Assembly (NCBI RefSeq): GCF_034555965.1
Contig: NZ_JAYDCK010000003.1
Coordinates: 992,001-1,056,000 of the forward strand
Reading direction: 5' to 3'
Origin: Aquicoccus sp. G2-2
GTDB taxonomy: Bacteria > Pseudomonadota > Alphaproteobacteria > Rhodobacterales > Rhodobacteraceae
DNA length: 64,000 nt
Part shown: positions 47,275 through 56,933 of the stretch, one piece after another
Layout of the letters: each line of letters starts with the position of its first letter
How positions within the stretch are numbered: position 1 is the stretch's first letter
Made by a program: the position numbers and the translations under genes
The notes under the pieces: model-generated
The model's input: only the letters and a program-made list of their open reading frames with translations
Databases searched by the model: none
What the model was told of the DNA's origin: nothing

Positions 47275-48945
47275 TCAGGCAGCAAGGCCGAACTTGTAAT
47301 AGTGGAATTCGTGCGCCGGGTGCTTGTCGACGCCGACGAACTTGCCGTTCTGGTGATTGTAGAGCGAGCGCCAGAAGGGTTGAATGATCACACCATCATC
47401 CCGCATCTTGTGTTCGATCAAGGCGATGACTTCGCGGCGTTTGTCAGCGTCAGCGATGGCCAATGCGCGGTTGATCAGCGCATCGAATTCCGGGTTGGAA
47501 TAGGCGGCCTCGTTCCAGGCTTCGCCACTGCGATAGGCGAGTGTCAGAATCTGCACATCCAGCGGGCGGTGGTTCCACTGGGTCGCGCTGAACGGGTATT
47601 TCGTCCAGTCGTTCCAGAATGTCGCCCCCGGCAGCACCGTCCGCTTGACCTTGATCCCAGCATCGCGCAGCTGTGCGGCAATGGCATCGCAGGTGTTACG
47701 CTGCCAGTCGTCGTCGACGCTGATCAACTCATGCTCGTAATCCTTGGCGCTTGACGCGGCCATCATATCTCCGGCGGATGCAGAATCGAATGGTGCCGGG
47801 CCGATATCGGCATAGGCCGGGTGGATCGGACAAACATGATGGTTGGCGGCCAGAGTGCCGCGCCCGGAATAGCCCAGTTCAAGGCAAACCGAGTTGTCGA
47901 CCGCCAACGCAAGGGCGCGCCGCACATCGCCGTCGGCATAAGGTTTCACGCCTTCAACCTCGGCTTCCTGGTTGCCACGGACGACGATGGTTGCTGCCGT
48001 GACCGCTTCGGATTTCTTCCAGCCAATACCGTCCATGATGTCGATGAAATCGCCGACAGTTTCATAAAGCAGATCAATCTCGTCGGATTCTGCCGCAGCG
48101 ACCCAAGCCGAAGGGTCTGTGCCGTAGTCGATCAGTTCAATCCGGTCGAGATAGGGGCCGCCATAGACCGCCGTTCCCCACCATTCCATGTCCTTGTTGC
48201 GGTTCATCGTGCATTTCACGCCGACTTCCAGTTCGTCCGGCAGATAGGGGCCGGTGCCGATGCCGTTTTTCCAGATGTCGCCGCCGGTGTAGCTGGAATG
48301 CGGCACTGCTGCGGGATAGTCCGACATGTTGGCAATGACGGCGATATCGGGTGAAGACAGCGCCAGCTTGACGGTGTGTTCGTCAACAACGGTGATAGCA
48401 CCGTCGCGGGCCTGTTTGGTCTCGGCGTCTGTCAACGTGCTCATGCGGCTGGCCATGGAGTTGGTCTCGTTCGCTGCATCGCACCAGCCGGTGATTACCC
48501 GTGCCACATCGTCAGCGGTGAAATCATCGCCATTGTTCCATTTGACGCCTTTACGCACGTTGAGGGTATATTCGGTGGCGTCGTCGTTGATTTCCCAGTT
48601 GTCGAGCAACATGCCGCGGAATGTTCCGTCGGCGTTATACTCTACCAGATATTCAAGAAAGCCGCGTGACTGGTTGCCGATTTCCGACCAGTCATAGGAG
48701 CGCGGGTCTTTCATTGCCTTGATGCTTGTCTCAATGCGGATTGTGCCGCCCTGTTTGGCGTTCGGGGTTTCCGCTTTTGCCGGGCTGCCGAGGCCGATCA
48801 TCGCATAGGCGGCCGCGGCGGTTACACCCAAGGTCGACGCATAGGTGAGAAATTCACGCCGACTGAGTTTGCCTGCCTTGTATTCTTCGGCATAGGTGAG
48901 GGCCGCTTTGTGGATCGGTTTACCGTTTATGGTGTCGTGCGTCAT
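47275..48945 (-). CDS. Peptide-type ABC transporter substrate-binding protein (family 5), Tat-exported
   Basis: A 556-aa extracytoplasmic solute-binding protein of the SBP_bac_5 family. Residues 27-60 form a twin-arginine signal ([16 protein letters not shown] at 29-30, then a hydrophobic stretch to AKA). Family motifs include [21 protein letters not shown] and [11 protein letters not shown]. Binding proteins of this family take up oligopeptides, nickel chelates or opines; Tat export suggests folding before export. GGGAGAACTTACA precedes the ATG ([10 protein letters not shown]). It heads the importer operon and is divergent-free of the AraC gene upstream, which is read in the same direction. 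Confidence 0.92.
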   Translation of the reverse strand: MTHDTINGKPIHKAALTYAEEYKAGKLSRREFLTYASTLGVTAAAAYAMIGLGSPAKAETPNAKQGGTIRIETSIKAMKDPRSYDWSEIGNQSRGFLEYLVEYNADGTFRGMLLDNWEINDDATEYTLNVRKGVKWNNGDDFTADDVARVITGWCDAANETNSMASRMSTLTDAETKQARDGAITVVDEHTVKLALSSPDIAVIANMSDYPAAVPHSSYTGGDIWKNGIGTGPYLPDELEVGVKCTMNRNKDMEWWGTAVYGGPYLDRIELIDYGTDPSAWVAAAESDEIDLLYETVGDFIDIMDGIGWKKSEAVTAATIVVRGNQEAEVEGVKPYADGDVRRALALAVDNSVCLELGYSGRGTLAANHHVCPIHPAYADIGPAPFDSASAGDMMAASSAKDYEHELISVDDDWQRNTCDAIAAQLRDAGIKVKRTVLPGATFWNDWTKYPFSATQWNHRPLDVQILTLAYRSGEAWNEAAYSNPEFDALINRALAIADADKRREVIALIEHKMRDDGVIIQPFWRSLYNHQNGKFVGVDKHPAHEFHYYKFGLAA

Positions 48946-49166
48946 TGTAAGTTCTCCCTGTGACACGTTGTTTCATTTTTGGTTATGGGGGTGTCAGACA
49001 ATGCGGCAGTGTCGCTGATTGTCAGATCATCCCCTTGGCTAACGTTATACCCGCATGTTTGCCCCCGTAAGGTCAACGCTCTGAGTGGAATATTTGTGTA
49101 TAAATACGACGCTATATGCGCCTGAAAGCGACACATTCGCGCGATCCGGCACAAATTATCCGTGCG

Positions 49167-49961
49167 TCAATCGGGATGGTGGGCCGCAGTGTCGCGCAAT
49201 TGCGACGGGGTAAAGCCGGTATGGCGCCGCACGAAACGGGTGAAATAGGCGGCACTTCGAAAGCCGAGTCCTTCGGCAATGTGGCCAACCGGGGCGCTGT
49301 TATCTTCAAGGGCTTGCCGGGCGGCATGCAGGCTGCGCGCGGTCAGCATGGCAGCGGCGCTCATCCCGGCGGAAGATTTGCAGGCGCGCGCCAGATAAGC
49401 CGGGCTGACGTCAAGGCGCGTGGCATAGGCCTGCATCGGCGCGCCGGATTGAAATTCGCGGGCGACAAGGTCGGAAAACGCGGCAGCGAGGCGCTGATCG
49501 GCGCGCGGGTCGGGCGTTGAGGGTTGGGCATGCAGCGTGCGGCGTAGCCAGACGGCGAGCAGCATGGCATGGGCATGTGCCGCCTGGGCGTGAAAATCGC
49601 GGGCCGCGTCCTGCTCGCGTTGCATCGCGTCGATGAGCGCCGCCAGTTCGCGCTGTCGGTAAAGATCGGTCAAGCGTAACCGCCGCGCAACGCCGGGCAG
49701 AGGGAGGCTGCCGCCCAGAGGGATGGAGAGCAGGGTGCCCTGACTAAACGTGCTCAGGGTCAGCGAAAACAGCGTGCCTGCCGGGATGAAAAGCACCATG
49801 TTGGGCGCGACGCCATGGCGCACGCCGCGCAACACCGCCTTGCCATGGCCGCGCGTCACCGAGATAAACAGATGTTCAGCGCGGCTTTGCATCAAGCCAA
49901 GACGCCAACCGTCGGCGCCGGTCGCACGTGAGATAGGCGTGAGGTGAGGGCATTCTTGCAT
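49167..49961 (-). CDS. AraC-family transcriptional regulator
   Basis: A 264-aa regulator. The N-terminal part (about residues 20-160) is a cupin-like effector region (HGVAPNMVLFIPAGTLFSL). The C-terminal hundred residues carry two helix-turn-helix units: MQAYATRLDVSPAYLARACKSSAG and VGHIAEGLGFRSAAYFTRFVRRHTGFTPSQLR, the latter matching the AraC signature. It lies about 220 bp upstream of the peptide-type importer operon in the same direction, so that operon is a natural target. No ligand is visible. Confidence 0.9.
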   Translation of the reverse strand: MQECPHLTPISRATGADGWRLGLMQSRAEHLFISVTRGHGKAVLRGVRHGVAPNMVLFIPAGTLFSLTLSTFSQGTLLSIPLGGSLPLPGVARRLRLTDLYRQRELAALIDAMQREQDAARDFHAQAAHAHAMLLAVWLRRTLHAQPSTPDPRADQRLAAAFSDLVAREFQSGAPMQAYATRLDVSPAYLARACKSSAGMSAAAMLTARSLHAARQALEDNSAPVGHIAEGLGFRSAAYFTRFVRRHTGFTPSQLRDTAAHHPD

Positions 49962-50046
49962 AGTTTGGGATTCGGTCCATAAGGTTCGATTTGTGAAACC
50001 TGAGCAAGGTTAACGCCGAAATTCACCAACCAAAAGCGCGAAAAGT

Positions 50047-50907
50047 TCAAGTGGCGGAAATCTGCCTCCAAGCCTTCATTCGGCTGCGAAACCATGTGCG
50101 TTGACGTTTCGCGTATTGTCGCGTGGCAATGATGGCTGCCTCACGGGCGGCGCTAAGCGTGGTCTCTCCACGCAGATAGGCGATCAGCTCGGGCGCGCCG
50201 ATTGCCTTGGCTGAAGGCCGTGCCGGGGCCCAGTCGGCAAGGTTGGCGCGGGCCTCGGCAAGGGCGCCTTGGGCCAACATCTGATCAAACCGCGATTCGA
50301 TGCGCGGGGTGAGCCAGTCTTTCGGGGCATCAAGCAGCAACGCGGTGCAGGCCGAGAGCGGCAGGCGCGGCGGCGGCGTGTCGTTTTGCCAATCGTCAAG
50401 CGAGCGACCGGTGCTGTGCTGGACTTCCCATGCGCGCTGCACACGGGCGCGGTTCTGCGTGTCGATCCGGGCGGCTGTGCCGGTGTCGATCTGCGCCAGC
50501 AAGGTGGCGAGCGGCAGCGCGTCCGCCTTTGCGCGGATGGCGGGCGGGGTTTCGGGGATCGGCGCAAGCCCTTCGGTGAGCGCGGTGAAATAAAGCCCGG
50601 TGCCGCCGACGATTATCGGACGGGTGGTTCGCAGTAGTGGCTCAATGTCGCGCAGCCATTGGCCAACAGAATATGGTTGATCCCCCGGAACATGACCGTA
50701 AAGGGCGTGCGGTGCGCGGGCTTCATCTTCGGCTGAGGGGCGGGCGGTCAAAATGCGCCAGTTGGAGAACACCTGAAGCGCGTCGGCATTGATGATGGTG
50801 CCGCCCTGAGCTTCGGCAATGGCGAGTGCGAGGCCGGATTTGCCGGACGCGGTTGGCCCGGCGATGAGCACCGGGAGATCGGTCGGGATATTGTCAAGCG
50901 CGCGCAT
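50047..50907 (-). CDS. miaA: tRNA dimethylallyltransferase
   Basis: A 286-aa enzyme that adds a dimethylallyl group to A37 of tRNAs reading UNN codons. Motifs are the P-loop [16 protein letters not shown], the NADALQVF segment and the [18 protein letters not shown] loop. A C-terminal [17 protein letters not shown] region, typical of the family, also appears. The ATG giving [22 protein letters not shown] is chosen over a frame that overlaps the pyrH leader. It is divergent from pyrH. Confidence 0.95.
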   Translation of the reverse strand: MRALDNIPTDLPVLIAGPTASGKSGLALAIAEAQGGTIINADALQVFSNWRILTARPSAEDEARAPHALYGHVPGDQPYSVGQWLRDIEPLLRTTRPIIVGGTGLYFTALTEGLAPIPETPPAIRAKADALPLATLLAQIDTGTAARIDTQNRARVQRAWEVQHSTGRSLDDWQNDTPPPRLPLSACTALLLDAPKDWLTPRIESRFDQMLAQGALAEARANLADWAPARPSAKAIGAPELIAYLRGETTLSAAREAAIIATRQYAKRQRTWFRSRMKAWRQISAT

Positions 50908-51053
50908 GGTTGGGGAGTAACGCGGAACCCTGCGTGGCGGAAGGGCCGAAATTCGCTGCGAATTAGCAAGGCCGGATTGCAACCGGAGCAGAAAGGCGGC
51001 ATTTTGCGCGCCAACCACCCGCTGCCCAACCCGTTGCCCCAAGGAGCCCGCCA

Positions 51054-51787
51054 ATGAGCGCTGCCGCTGCCGAGACCAAATTCAAACGTGTGATGCTGAA
51101 AATATCGGGAGAGGCGCTGATGGGGGATCAGGGCTTTGGCCTGCATCCGCCCACGGTGCAGCGAATCGCTGAAGAGGTGAAAACGGTGCATGATCTCGGG
51201 GTCGAGATTTGCATGGTGATCGGCGGCGGCAACATCTTTCGCGGCTTGCAAGGCAGCGCGCAGGGGATGGAGCGGACAACCGCCGATTACATGGGGATGC
51301 TGGCCACGGTGATGAATGCATTGGCCATGCAGAGCGCGCTGGAGGCGTTGGAGATTCATACGCGGGTGATCAGCGCCATCACCATGAACGAAGTGGCAGA
51401 GCCTTATATCCGTCGCCGCGCAGTGCGGCATCTGGAGAAAAAGCGGGTCTGCATCTTTGCGGCGGGCACTGGCAATCCGTATTTTACCACCGATACGGCG
51501 GCGACGTTGCGGGCAAGTGAAATGACCTGCGAGGCGATTTTCAAGGGCACCAAGGTTGACGGTGTGTATGACAAGGATCCGGTGTTGCACGATGATGCGG
51601 TACGGTTCGAGCGGATCAGCTATGACGATGTCTTGGCCAAGCACCTGAAGGTGATGGATGCCTCGGCCATTGCGCTTGCGCGGGACAACAATTTGCCGAT
51701 TATTGTTTTTTCGCTTGATGAACCGGGGGGTTCAAGGGGATTTTGGCGGGCAGAGGCACCTATACAACCGTGGGCGGCCCGCGTTAA
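51054..51787 (+). CDS. pyrH: Uridylate kinase (frameshifted here)
   Basis: Phosphorylates UMP to UDP; a 244-aa amino acid kinase fold after repair. Motifs are [61 protein letters not shown] and [27 protein letters not shown]. The G run at 51725-51730 lacks one base: adding it continues [21 protein letters not shown] to a stop at 51787. As pyrH is essential, the break is almost surely a base-calling error. The uncorrected frame would run into frr. It heads the translation/isoprenoid/envelope cluster, with frr 39 bp on. Confidence 0.94.
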
Positions 51788-51826
51788 AGAGAGCCCGGAA
51801 ACCCGCGCAGGACAAGGATGCAGGAA

Positions 51827-52396
51827 ATGGCTGACGACGACTTCATGCTCGACACTGATGACCTGGAACGCCGGATGCAGGGGGCGATGGCGTCGCTCAG
51901 AACCGAATTCGCGTCGCTGCGGACCGGGCGGGCCAGTGCGGCGATGCTGGAGCCGGTGATGGTCGAAGCATACGGGCAGCAAACGCCGATCAATCAGGTG
52001 GGCACAGTGAACGTGCCGGAGCCACGCATGGTGACGATCAACGTCTGGGACAAGTCGATGGTTCAGGCGGTGGAAAAAGCCATTATGAACAGTGGGCTGG
52101 GGATCAACCCGCAAACTAACGGCACGATCATCATGCTGCCGATCCCCGAGTTGAACGAAGAACGCCGCCGCGAATTGTCAAAGGTCGCTGCGCAATATTC
52201 CGAACATGCGCGGGTTGCGGTGCGCAATGTGCGCCGTGATGGGATGGACCAGATCAAGAAAGGCAAGGCGGACTCGGGGCTTTCCGAGGATGACCAGAAA
52301 TTTTGGGAAACAGAAGTGCAGAACATGACCGACCGTTCGATCAAGGCGATTGATGAGGCGTTGGAGCACAAGCAAGCGGAAATCATGCAGGTCTGA
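51827..52396 (+). CDS. frr: Ribosome recycling factor
   Basis: A 189-aa protein that splits post-termination ribosomes with EF-G. Motifs are [57 protein letters not shown] and [11 protein letters not shown]-type helices near the end. The second of two close ATGs ([17 protein letters not shown]) is favoured, as AAGGA lies eight bases before it; an ATG nine bases upstream is possible. It lies 39 bp after repaired pyrH and 20 bp before uppS. Confidence 0.95.
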   Translation: MADDDFMLDTDDLERRMQGAMASLRTEFASLRTGRASAAMLEPVMVEAYGQQTPINQVGTVNVPEPRMVTINVWDKSMVQAVEKAIMNSGLGINPQTNGTIIMLPIPELNEERRRELSKVAAQYSEHARVAVRNVRRDGMDQIKKGKADSGLSEDDQKFWETEVQNMTDRSIKAIDEALEHKQAEIMQV

Positions 52397-52416
52397 GCAC
52401 CGGGAGGATCGGGGCG

Positions 52417-53142
52417 ATGGCCGCGAAAGACGACAGAGGGTCAGGCCCGCGGCATGTCGCCATTATCATGGACGGCAACGGCCGGTGGGCGCAGGCGCGC
52501 GGGCGACCGCGGCTTTTCGGCCATCATGCCGGGGCACGGCGGGTGCGCGAGATTGTCGAAGCTTGTCCCGATCTTGGCGTGAAATACCTGACGATTTTCG
52601 CCTTTTCGACAGAGAATTGGAAGCGCACTCAGGTAGAGGTGGCCGGGTTGATGAGCCTGTTTCGCCGGTACATCACCAAGGAAGCCCGTGCGTTGAAGGA
52701 AGATGGCGTCCGGGTGCGTTTCATCGGGGACCGGGTGCGGCTTGATAAAAAGCTGAGCAACCTGATGGATGAGTTGGAAACCCTGACTGCCGACAATGAC
52801 CGGGTGCATCTGACGATCGCGCTTAACTATGGCGGGCGCGATGAGGTGGCGCGCGCCACAAAGCGATTGGCGCAGGATGTGGCGACAGGGCTGCTTGACC
52901 CGGAATCGGTGGATGAAGAAACCCTGCCAAGGTATTTGGATACTTATGTTTTACCAGATCCTGACCTTGTTGTTCGCACCAGCGGAGAGGCGCGAATTTC
53001 GAATTTCCTGCTGTGGCAGTCGGCTTATGCGGAATATGAGTTCATCGACACGCTGTGGCCGGATTTCAATGCGGATGTGTTTGCCGGCCTGGTCGAAAAA
53101 TACGGCGCGCGCGACCGGCGCTTCGGCGGGGTGATCGCATGA
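52417..53142 (+). CDS. uppS: Undecaprenyl diphosphate synthase (isoprenyl transferase)
   Basis: A 241-aa cis-prenyltransferase that makes the C55 lipid carrier for peptidoglycan and O-antigen. Motifs are HVAIIMDGNGRWAQARGRPRLFGHHAGA, YLTIFAFSTENWKR, LTIALNYGGRDEVARA and DLVVRTSGEARISNFLLWQSAYAEYEF. Length is typical. It ends in an ATGA overlap with cdsA. Confidence 0.96.
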   Translation: MAAKDDRGSGPRHVAIIMDGNGRWAQARGRPRLFGHHAGARRVREIVEACPDLGVKYLTIFAFSTENWKRTQVEVAGLMSLFRRYITKEARALKEDGVRVRFIGDRVRLDKKLSNLMDELETLTADNDRVHLTIALNYGGRDEVARATKRLAQDVATGLLDPESVDEETLPRYLDTYVLPDPDLVVRTSGEARISNFLLWQSAYAEYEFIDTLWPDFNADVFAGLVEKYGARDRRFGGVIA

Positions 53143-53163
53143 CTGGGCATCGCATGACTGGGC
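53134..53163 (+). repeat. 15-bp tandem duplication across the uppS/cdsA junction
   Basis: ATCGCATGACTGGGC occurs twice in direct succession (53134-53148 and 53149-53163). The duplication is in frame for cdsA and repeats its start codon, so there are two candidate ATGs, giving MTGHRMTGQW. Confidence 0.85.
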
Positions 53164-53924
53164 AATGGGGTGATCTGGGGCCACGCCTTGCCTCCGCGGC
53201 GGTGATGATTGTGGTCGGCGCAGGGGCGCTTTGGTGGGGCGGGGCCGCGTTCGGGGCGCTGGCAACTGTGATCGTCGCGGCGATGACGTGGGAGCTTGTC
53301 ACGATGGTGCGCCCGACATTGAAGCGAGCCGCCCTTCAGGAAGCCGGTGTGGCGGCAATCGGGTTTGTGCTGGCGCTTTTCTTTCCTCATGTGAGCCTTG
53401 TTCTGGCGCTTGGGGTTGCGATGGTTCTGGCCGGGCGAACCGGGCGGCATTTGGGTGTGGTGGCGGGGTATGGCTTCGGCATTTTCCTTGGTGGGCTGGG
53501 GCTTTACTGGCTACGCGAAGGATCGGGGCTTCATTGGGCGTTGTGGCTTGTGGGCGTCGTGGTGATCAGCGATGTGGCGGGTTATTTCGCCGGACGGTTG
53601 ATCGGAGGGCCGAAATTCTGGCCCGCGGTCAGCCCGAAAAAGACATGGTCCGGCACGGTTGCCGGGTGGGTCGGTGCGGCGGTGCTCAGCGCGTGGATGG
53701 CGGCGCAGTTCGGGTTGCCGTGGAGCATTGTGGTGGCGGGGGTGCTGCTTTCGTTTGCCGCGCAGTTGGGCGATGTGGCCGAGAGCGCCATCAAACGTAA
53801 GATGAAGGTTAAGGACAGTTCCAGCCTGATCCCCGGTCATGGCGGCGTGATGGATCGCTTTGACGGGATGATCGGGGCAGGCGGGGTGGTCGCGCTCTGG
53901 CAGTTGGTGCAAGCGAGCTTATGA
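53139..53924 (+). CDS. cdsA: Phosphatidate cytidylyltransferase
   Basis: A 261-aa membrane enzyme with about eight helices that makes CDP-diacylglycerol for phospholipid synthesis. The family signature is seen near the C-terminus as KRKMKVKDSSSLIPGHGGVMDRFDGMIGA, with the earlier VSPKKTWSG segment. The start ATG overlaps the uppS stop (ATGA); a second ATG lies five codons on because of a tandem duplication. It overlaps dxr by 4 bp. Confidence 0.94.
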   Translation: MTGHRMTGQWGDLGPRLASAAVMIVVGAGALWWGGAAFGALATVIVAAMTWELVTMVRPTLKRAALQEAGVAAIGFVLALFFPHVSLVLALGVAMVLAGRTGRHLGVVAGYGFGIFLGGLGLYWLREGSGLHWALWLVGVVVISDVAGYFAGRLIGGPKFWPAVSPKKTWSGTVAGWVGAAVLSAWMAAQFGLPWSIVVAGVLLSFAAQLGDVAESAIKRKMKVKDSSSLIPGHGGVMDRFDGMIGAGGVVALWQLVQASL

Positions 53925-55090
53925 AACGGGTTTCGATTTTCGGGGCGACCGGCTCTGTCGGGCAATCGACGATTGATCTGATCGCGCGCCGACCAGAGGC
54001 GTTTCAGGTTGTGGCGCTGAGCGGCGGGCGCAATGTGGCGCGGTTGGCGGCGGACGCCAGACGGCTGGGCGCCGATCTCGCGGTGACGGCGTTCGATGAA
54101 TGTCTTGACGATCTGAAAGCCGCGCTGGCCGGGTCGGGTGTTGAGGCGGCGGCGGGCGCGGTGGCGTTGAACGAGGCAGCAGCGCGCCCGGCAGATTGGG
54201 TGATGAGCGCGATTATAGGCGCGGCCGGGCTGGCACCGGGGCTGACGGCGCTGCGCCATGGCGGCACGCTGGCACTGGCCAACAAGGAATCATTGGTCAC
54301 CGCCGGAAAACTTTTGATGAAAGAGGCGGAGGCGCATGGCGCGCGTATCCTGCCGGTGGACAGTGAACATTCGGCGGTGTTTCAGGCGCTGGTGGGCGAA
54401 GATATTGAAGCCGTTGAGCGGGTCATCATCACCGCGAGCGGCGGCGCGTTTCGTGACTGGCCGCTGGAGCGCTTGGCAAATGCCACGGTGGACGAGGCCA
54501 GTTGCCACCCGAATTGGGACATGGGGCAAAGGATCACCATTGATTCCGCGTCGATGTTCAACAAGGCGATGGAGTTGATCGAGACGCGGGAATATTTCGG
54601 GATCGCGCCGGAGACGATCGAAGTGCTGGTGCATCCGCAATCGCTGGTTCATGCGCTGGTGGGCTTTCGCGATGGTGCCTTGATGGCGCATCTGGGGGCA
54701 AGTGATATGCGCCATCCGATTGGCTATGCGCTGAATTGGCCTGACCGGGTGGAATTGCCGGTGGCGCGGCTTGATCTGGCGGCGATTGGCCAGTTGAATT
54801 TTGCACAGCCCGATGCGGCACGTTACCCCGCCCTTGGGTTGGCCAGAGCGGTGATGGCGCGGCGCGGATTAAGCGGCGCGGTATTCAATGCGGCAAAGGA
54901 AGTGGCGCTTGACGGGTTTATCAGCGGGAAGATCCGGTTTACTGCCATGGCGGATGTGGTTGAAGCGGCATTGGAGCGTTGCGAGGCGGAAAGCGGCCTT
55001 ATTGATGCCGAAATGACCCTTGATAACGTGGGCCGCGCCGACCAGATGGCAAGACAGCGTGCCGGAGAGGCCATCGCCCACGACGATTGA
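53921..55090 (+). CDS. dxr: 1-deoxy-D-xylulose-5-phosphate reductoisomerase
   Basis: The committed step of the MEP isoprenoid pathway, using NADPH and a divalent metal; 389 aa. Motifs are the coenzyme loop SIFGATGSVGQSTIDLI, LANKESLVTAGKLLM, the metal and substrate region PVDSEHSAVFQAL, ITASGGAFRDWP and HPNWDMGQRITIDSASMFNKAMELIE. It overlaps cdsA (ATGA). Its stop codon lies inside the conserved element that also precedes zwf and the DedA-type gene. Confidence 0.96.
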   Translation: MKRVSIFGATGSVGQSTIDLIARRPEAFQVVALSGGRNVARLAADARRLGADLAVTAFDECLDDLKAALAGSGVEAAAGAVALNEAAARPADWVMSAIIGAAGLAPGLTALRHGGTLALANKESLVTAGKLLMKEAEAHGARILPVDSEHSAVFQALVGEDIEAVERVIITASGGAFRDWPLERLANATVDEASCHPNWDMGQRITIDSASMFNKAMELIETREYFGIAPETIEVLVHPQSLVHALVGFRDGALMAHLGASDMRHPIGYALNWPDRVELPVARLDLAAIGQLNFAQPDAARYPALGLARAVMARRGLSGAVFNAAKEVALDGFISGKIRFTAMADVVEAALERCEAESGLIDAEMTLDNVGRADQMARQRAGEAIAHDD

Positions 55091-55145
55091 ATATTGCGGG
55101 CGTTTCGAATTCAAGTTGTGGGTCAACTTAGATCCGGAGCGCTTT
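55075..55145 (+). promoter_or_regulatory. Conserved element, copy R (dxr 3' end to rseP leader)
   Basis: CGCCCACGACGATTGAATATTGCG (55075-55098) matches copy D at 21 of 24 bases, and D and R also share the following GCGTTTCGA. TCAACTTAGATCCGGAGCGCTTT (55123-55145) matches the zwf upstream region at 20 of 23. The first part overlaps the dxr stop codon. Confidence 0.45.
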
Positions 55146-55186
55146 AACGGGCGAGGCAGGCCGGGCGGCAGGAAAAGGGCAGAGAA

Positions 55187-56533
55187 TTGGATTTCACAGG
55201 ACTTTTTGCGCAATTCGGCGGCGGTGCCGTCATGCTTGTCGCGTTCATCGTGGCGCTTTCGGTGATCGTCGCGGTGCATGAATACGGCCATTACATCGTT
55301 GCACGTTGGTCGGGGATCAAGGCGGAGGTGTTCTCGATCGGGTTCGGGCCGGTGTTGTGGTCGCGGATGGACAAACGCGGCACACGCTGGCAGATCGCGG
55401 CGTTGCCGTTTGGTGGATATGTGAAATTCCTGGGCGATTCCGGGGCCGCTTCGGGCAAGGATGAAGCGGCGATGGCCGAGATGGCCACGCAAGAGCGACG
55501 GCATTCGATGCACGGTGCGCCGCTTTGGGCGCGGGCCGCGACGGCGGCGGCGGGGCCGGTGTTCAATTTCATCCTGTCGATGCTGGTGTTTGCCGGAGTG
55601 ATCCTGACTCAGGGTGAAACGCGTGAACCGCTGACCGTGGGCGTATTGCGGCCTTTGCCCGGTGTTGTGAACCAATTGCAGCCGGGGGACGAGATTTTGG
55701 CGGTGGCCGGGCTTGAAATGCCGGGGACGGGCGACGAGGCGACGTCTAATGCGTTCGAGAACGGCCTGCCGGAAACACGCCAGCTTGATTACACGGTGCT
55801 GCGTGACGGGGCGAAGACGACTGTTGATGGCCCCTATCTTTATCCGCCGATTGTGACCCAACTGGCGGCGAAATCGGCGGCGTATGCGGCTGGGCTTGAG
55901 CCGGGGGATGTGATTACCGCCGTTGATGGCACGCCGATCTTTGCTTTCGATCAATTGAAAGAGCGGGTCGAGGGCGGCGACGGCAAGGCATTGCAGTTGG
56001 AGATATGGCGCGATGGCGCGCGTGAGGATTTCACGCTGGTGCCGCGCCGTTCGGATGAGCCGCAGGTCGATGGCGGGTTCGTGACCAACTGGCGGATCGG
56101 GATTCTGGGCGGGCTTGCCTTTGAGCCAGCGACAACAACGCCGGGCGTGGGCGAGGCGCTTTGGCAAGGCGTGGAACAAACCGGGCGGATCATTACCGGC
56201 TCGATCTCGGGGCTATGGTATATGGCCACGGGGGCGATTTCATCGTGCAACATGTCTGGGGCGATCACCATTGCGCAGGTCTCGGGCCAAATGGCCAGCC
56301 AAGGCGCGCAAAGCTTTATCTGGTTCATTGCGGTGCTGAGCACTGCGGTTGGGCTGCTCAACCTTTTTCCGATTCCCGTACTCGATGGCGGGCATCTGAT
56401 GTTTTATGCCTATGAGGCGGTGGCCGGGCGGCCACCTTCGGACAAGGTTTTGCGGGTGCTGATGACAATCGGGCTGACGGTGGTGCTTGCGGTGATGGTG
56501 TTTGCGTTGACCAACGATATCGTCTGCCCATGA
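55187..56533 (+). CDS. rseP: RIP metalloprotease (site-2 protease family)
   Basis: A 448-aa membrane protease that cuts anti-sigma factors and remnant signal peptides within the membrane. The zinc site HEYGH lies in an N-terminal helix (VALSVIVAVHEYGHYIVARWSG); one or two PDZ-like regions follow (LQPGDEILAVAG and AAYAAGLEPGDVITAVDGTPI). The LDGGHLMFYAYEAV motif supplies the third metal ligand. I accept a TTG start (MDFTGLFAQFGGGAVML) because the added residues fit family N-termini; an ATG at 55232 is the alternative. Confidence 0.93.
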   Translation: MDFTGLFAQFGGGAVMLVAFIVALSVIVAVHEYGHYIVARWSGIKAEVFSIGFGPVLWSRMDKRGTRWQIAALPFGGYVKFLGDSGAASGKDEAAMAEMATQERRHSMHGAPLWARAATAAAGPVFNFILSMLVFAGVILTQGETREPLTVGVLRPLPGVVNQLQPGDEILAVAGLEMPGTGDEATSNAFENGLPETRQLDYTVLRDGAKTTVDGPYLYPPIVTQLAAKSAAYAAGLEPGDVITAVDGTPIFAFDQLKERVEGGDGKALQLEIWRDGAREDFTLVPRRSDEPQVDGGFVTNWRIGILGGLAFEPATTTPGVGEALWQGVEQTGRIITGSISGLWYMATGAISSCNMSGAITIAQVSGQMASQGAQSFIWFIAVLSTAVGLLNLFPIPVLDGGHLMFYAYEAVAGRPPSDKVLRVLMTIGLTVVLAVMVFALTNDIVCP

Positions 56534-56647
56534 GAGCGCCCTTTGTGATCGCTCGCCGGGCGAGGGCGGTGTTCCGAGAGTGAGATCGTCCTAAAATTGC
56601 CATATTCGGGTGCGATGCTTTTGAGAATCGTGACTCCGAGGTGAAAA

Positions 56648-56779
56648 ATGCAAACGATCGCAAATGGATATCAAGGTTTGAGCTTGCTGTGGAACCTGAA
56701 TTGGGACCGCTTGCTTTATATTGCTACGATCACGGTGGCGCTGCTGGCTGGTGCTTGGCTTGGCTCGTTCGCCGGTTAA
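56648..56779 (+). CDS. Tiny membrane protein between rseP and bamA
   Basis: A 43-aa frame: a short polar start (MQTIANGYQGLSLLWNLNWDRLLY) followed by one transmembrane helix (IATITVALLAGAWLGSFAG). GAGGTGAAAA gives a ribosome binding site, and a hairpin follows the stop. Codon use matches nearby genes. Similar short proteins with NGYQGLSLL seem familiar from related bacteria, but I cannot verify this here. No function is known. A slightly longer overlapping frame lacks these features and is rejected. Confidence 0.6.
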   Translation: MQTIANGYQGLSLLWNLNWDRLLYIATITVALLAGAWLGSFAG

Positions 56780-56790
56780 CCCCGGTGCCA

Positions 56791-56819
56791 CGCCTGAATA
56801 AGAGGTTCAGGCGGTTTCC
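56791..56819 (+). terminator. Hairpin after the tiny membrane-protein gene
   Basis: CGCCTGAA and TTCAGGCG form a perfect 8-bp stem with a 7-nt loop, followed by GTTTCCTTT. Confidence 0.7.
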
Positions 56820-56840
56820 TTTGACAACATGAAATGAAGA

Positions 56841-56874
56841 ACGGTGCCCCTGCGGCGCCGTGTTTTGTGTTTTT
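56841..56874 (+). terminator. Second hairpin with T-rich tail before bamA
   Basis: ACGGTGCC pairs with GGCGCCGT (one T-G pair) around CCTGC and is followed by GTTTTGTGTTTTT. The pair of hairpins separates bamA transcription from the upstream cluster, so a bamA promoter should lie at 56875-56933. Confidence 0.7.
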
Positions 56875-56933
56875 GACAAGGCCGGGTATTATCTTTAGGC
56901 AGGCATAAACGGGGTGTCACACCGGGTAGTGTA

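Noticed and set aside
51054-51959. A pyrH product extended into frr by the uncorrected frame
   Set aside because: The C-terminal residues after DEPGG do not match the family, while the other frame restores the usual UMP kinase end and stop.
54036-56179. Long minus-strand frames opposite dxr and rseP (for example 54869-56179)
   Set aside because: Shadow frames of GC-rich coding DNA; the plus-strand genes are certain.
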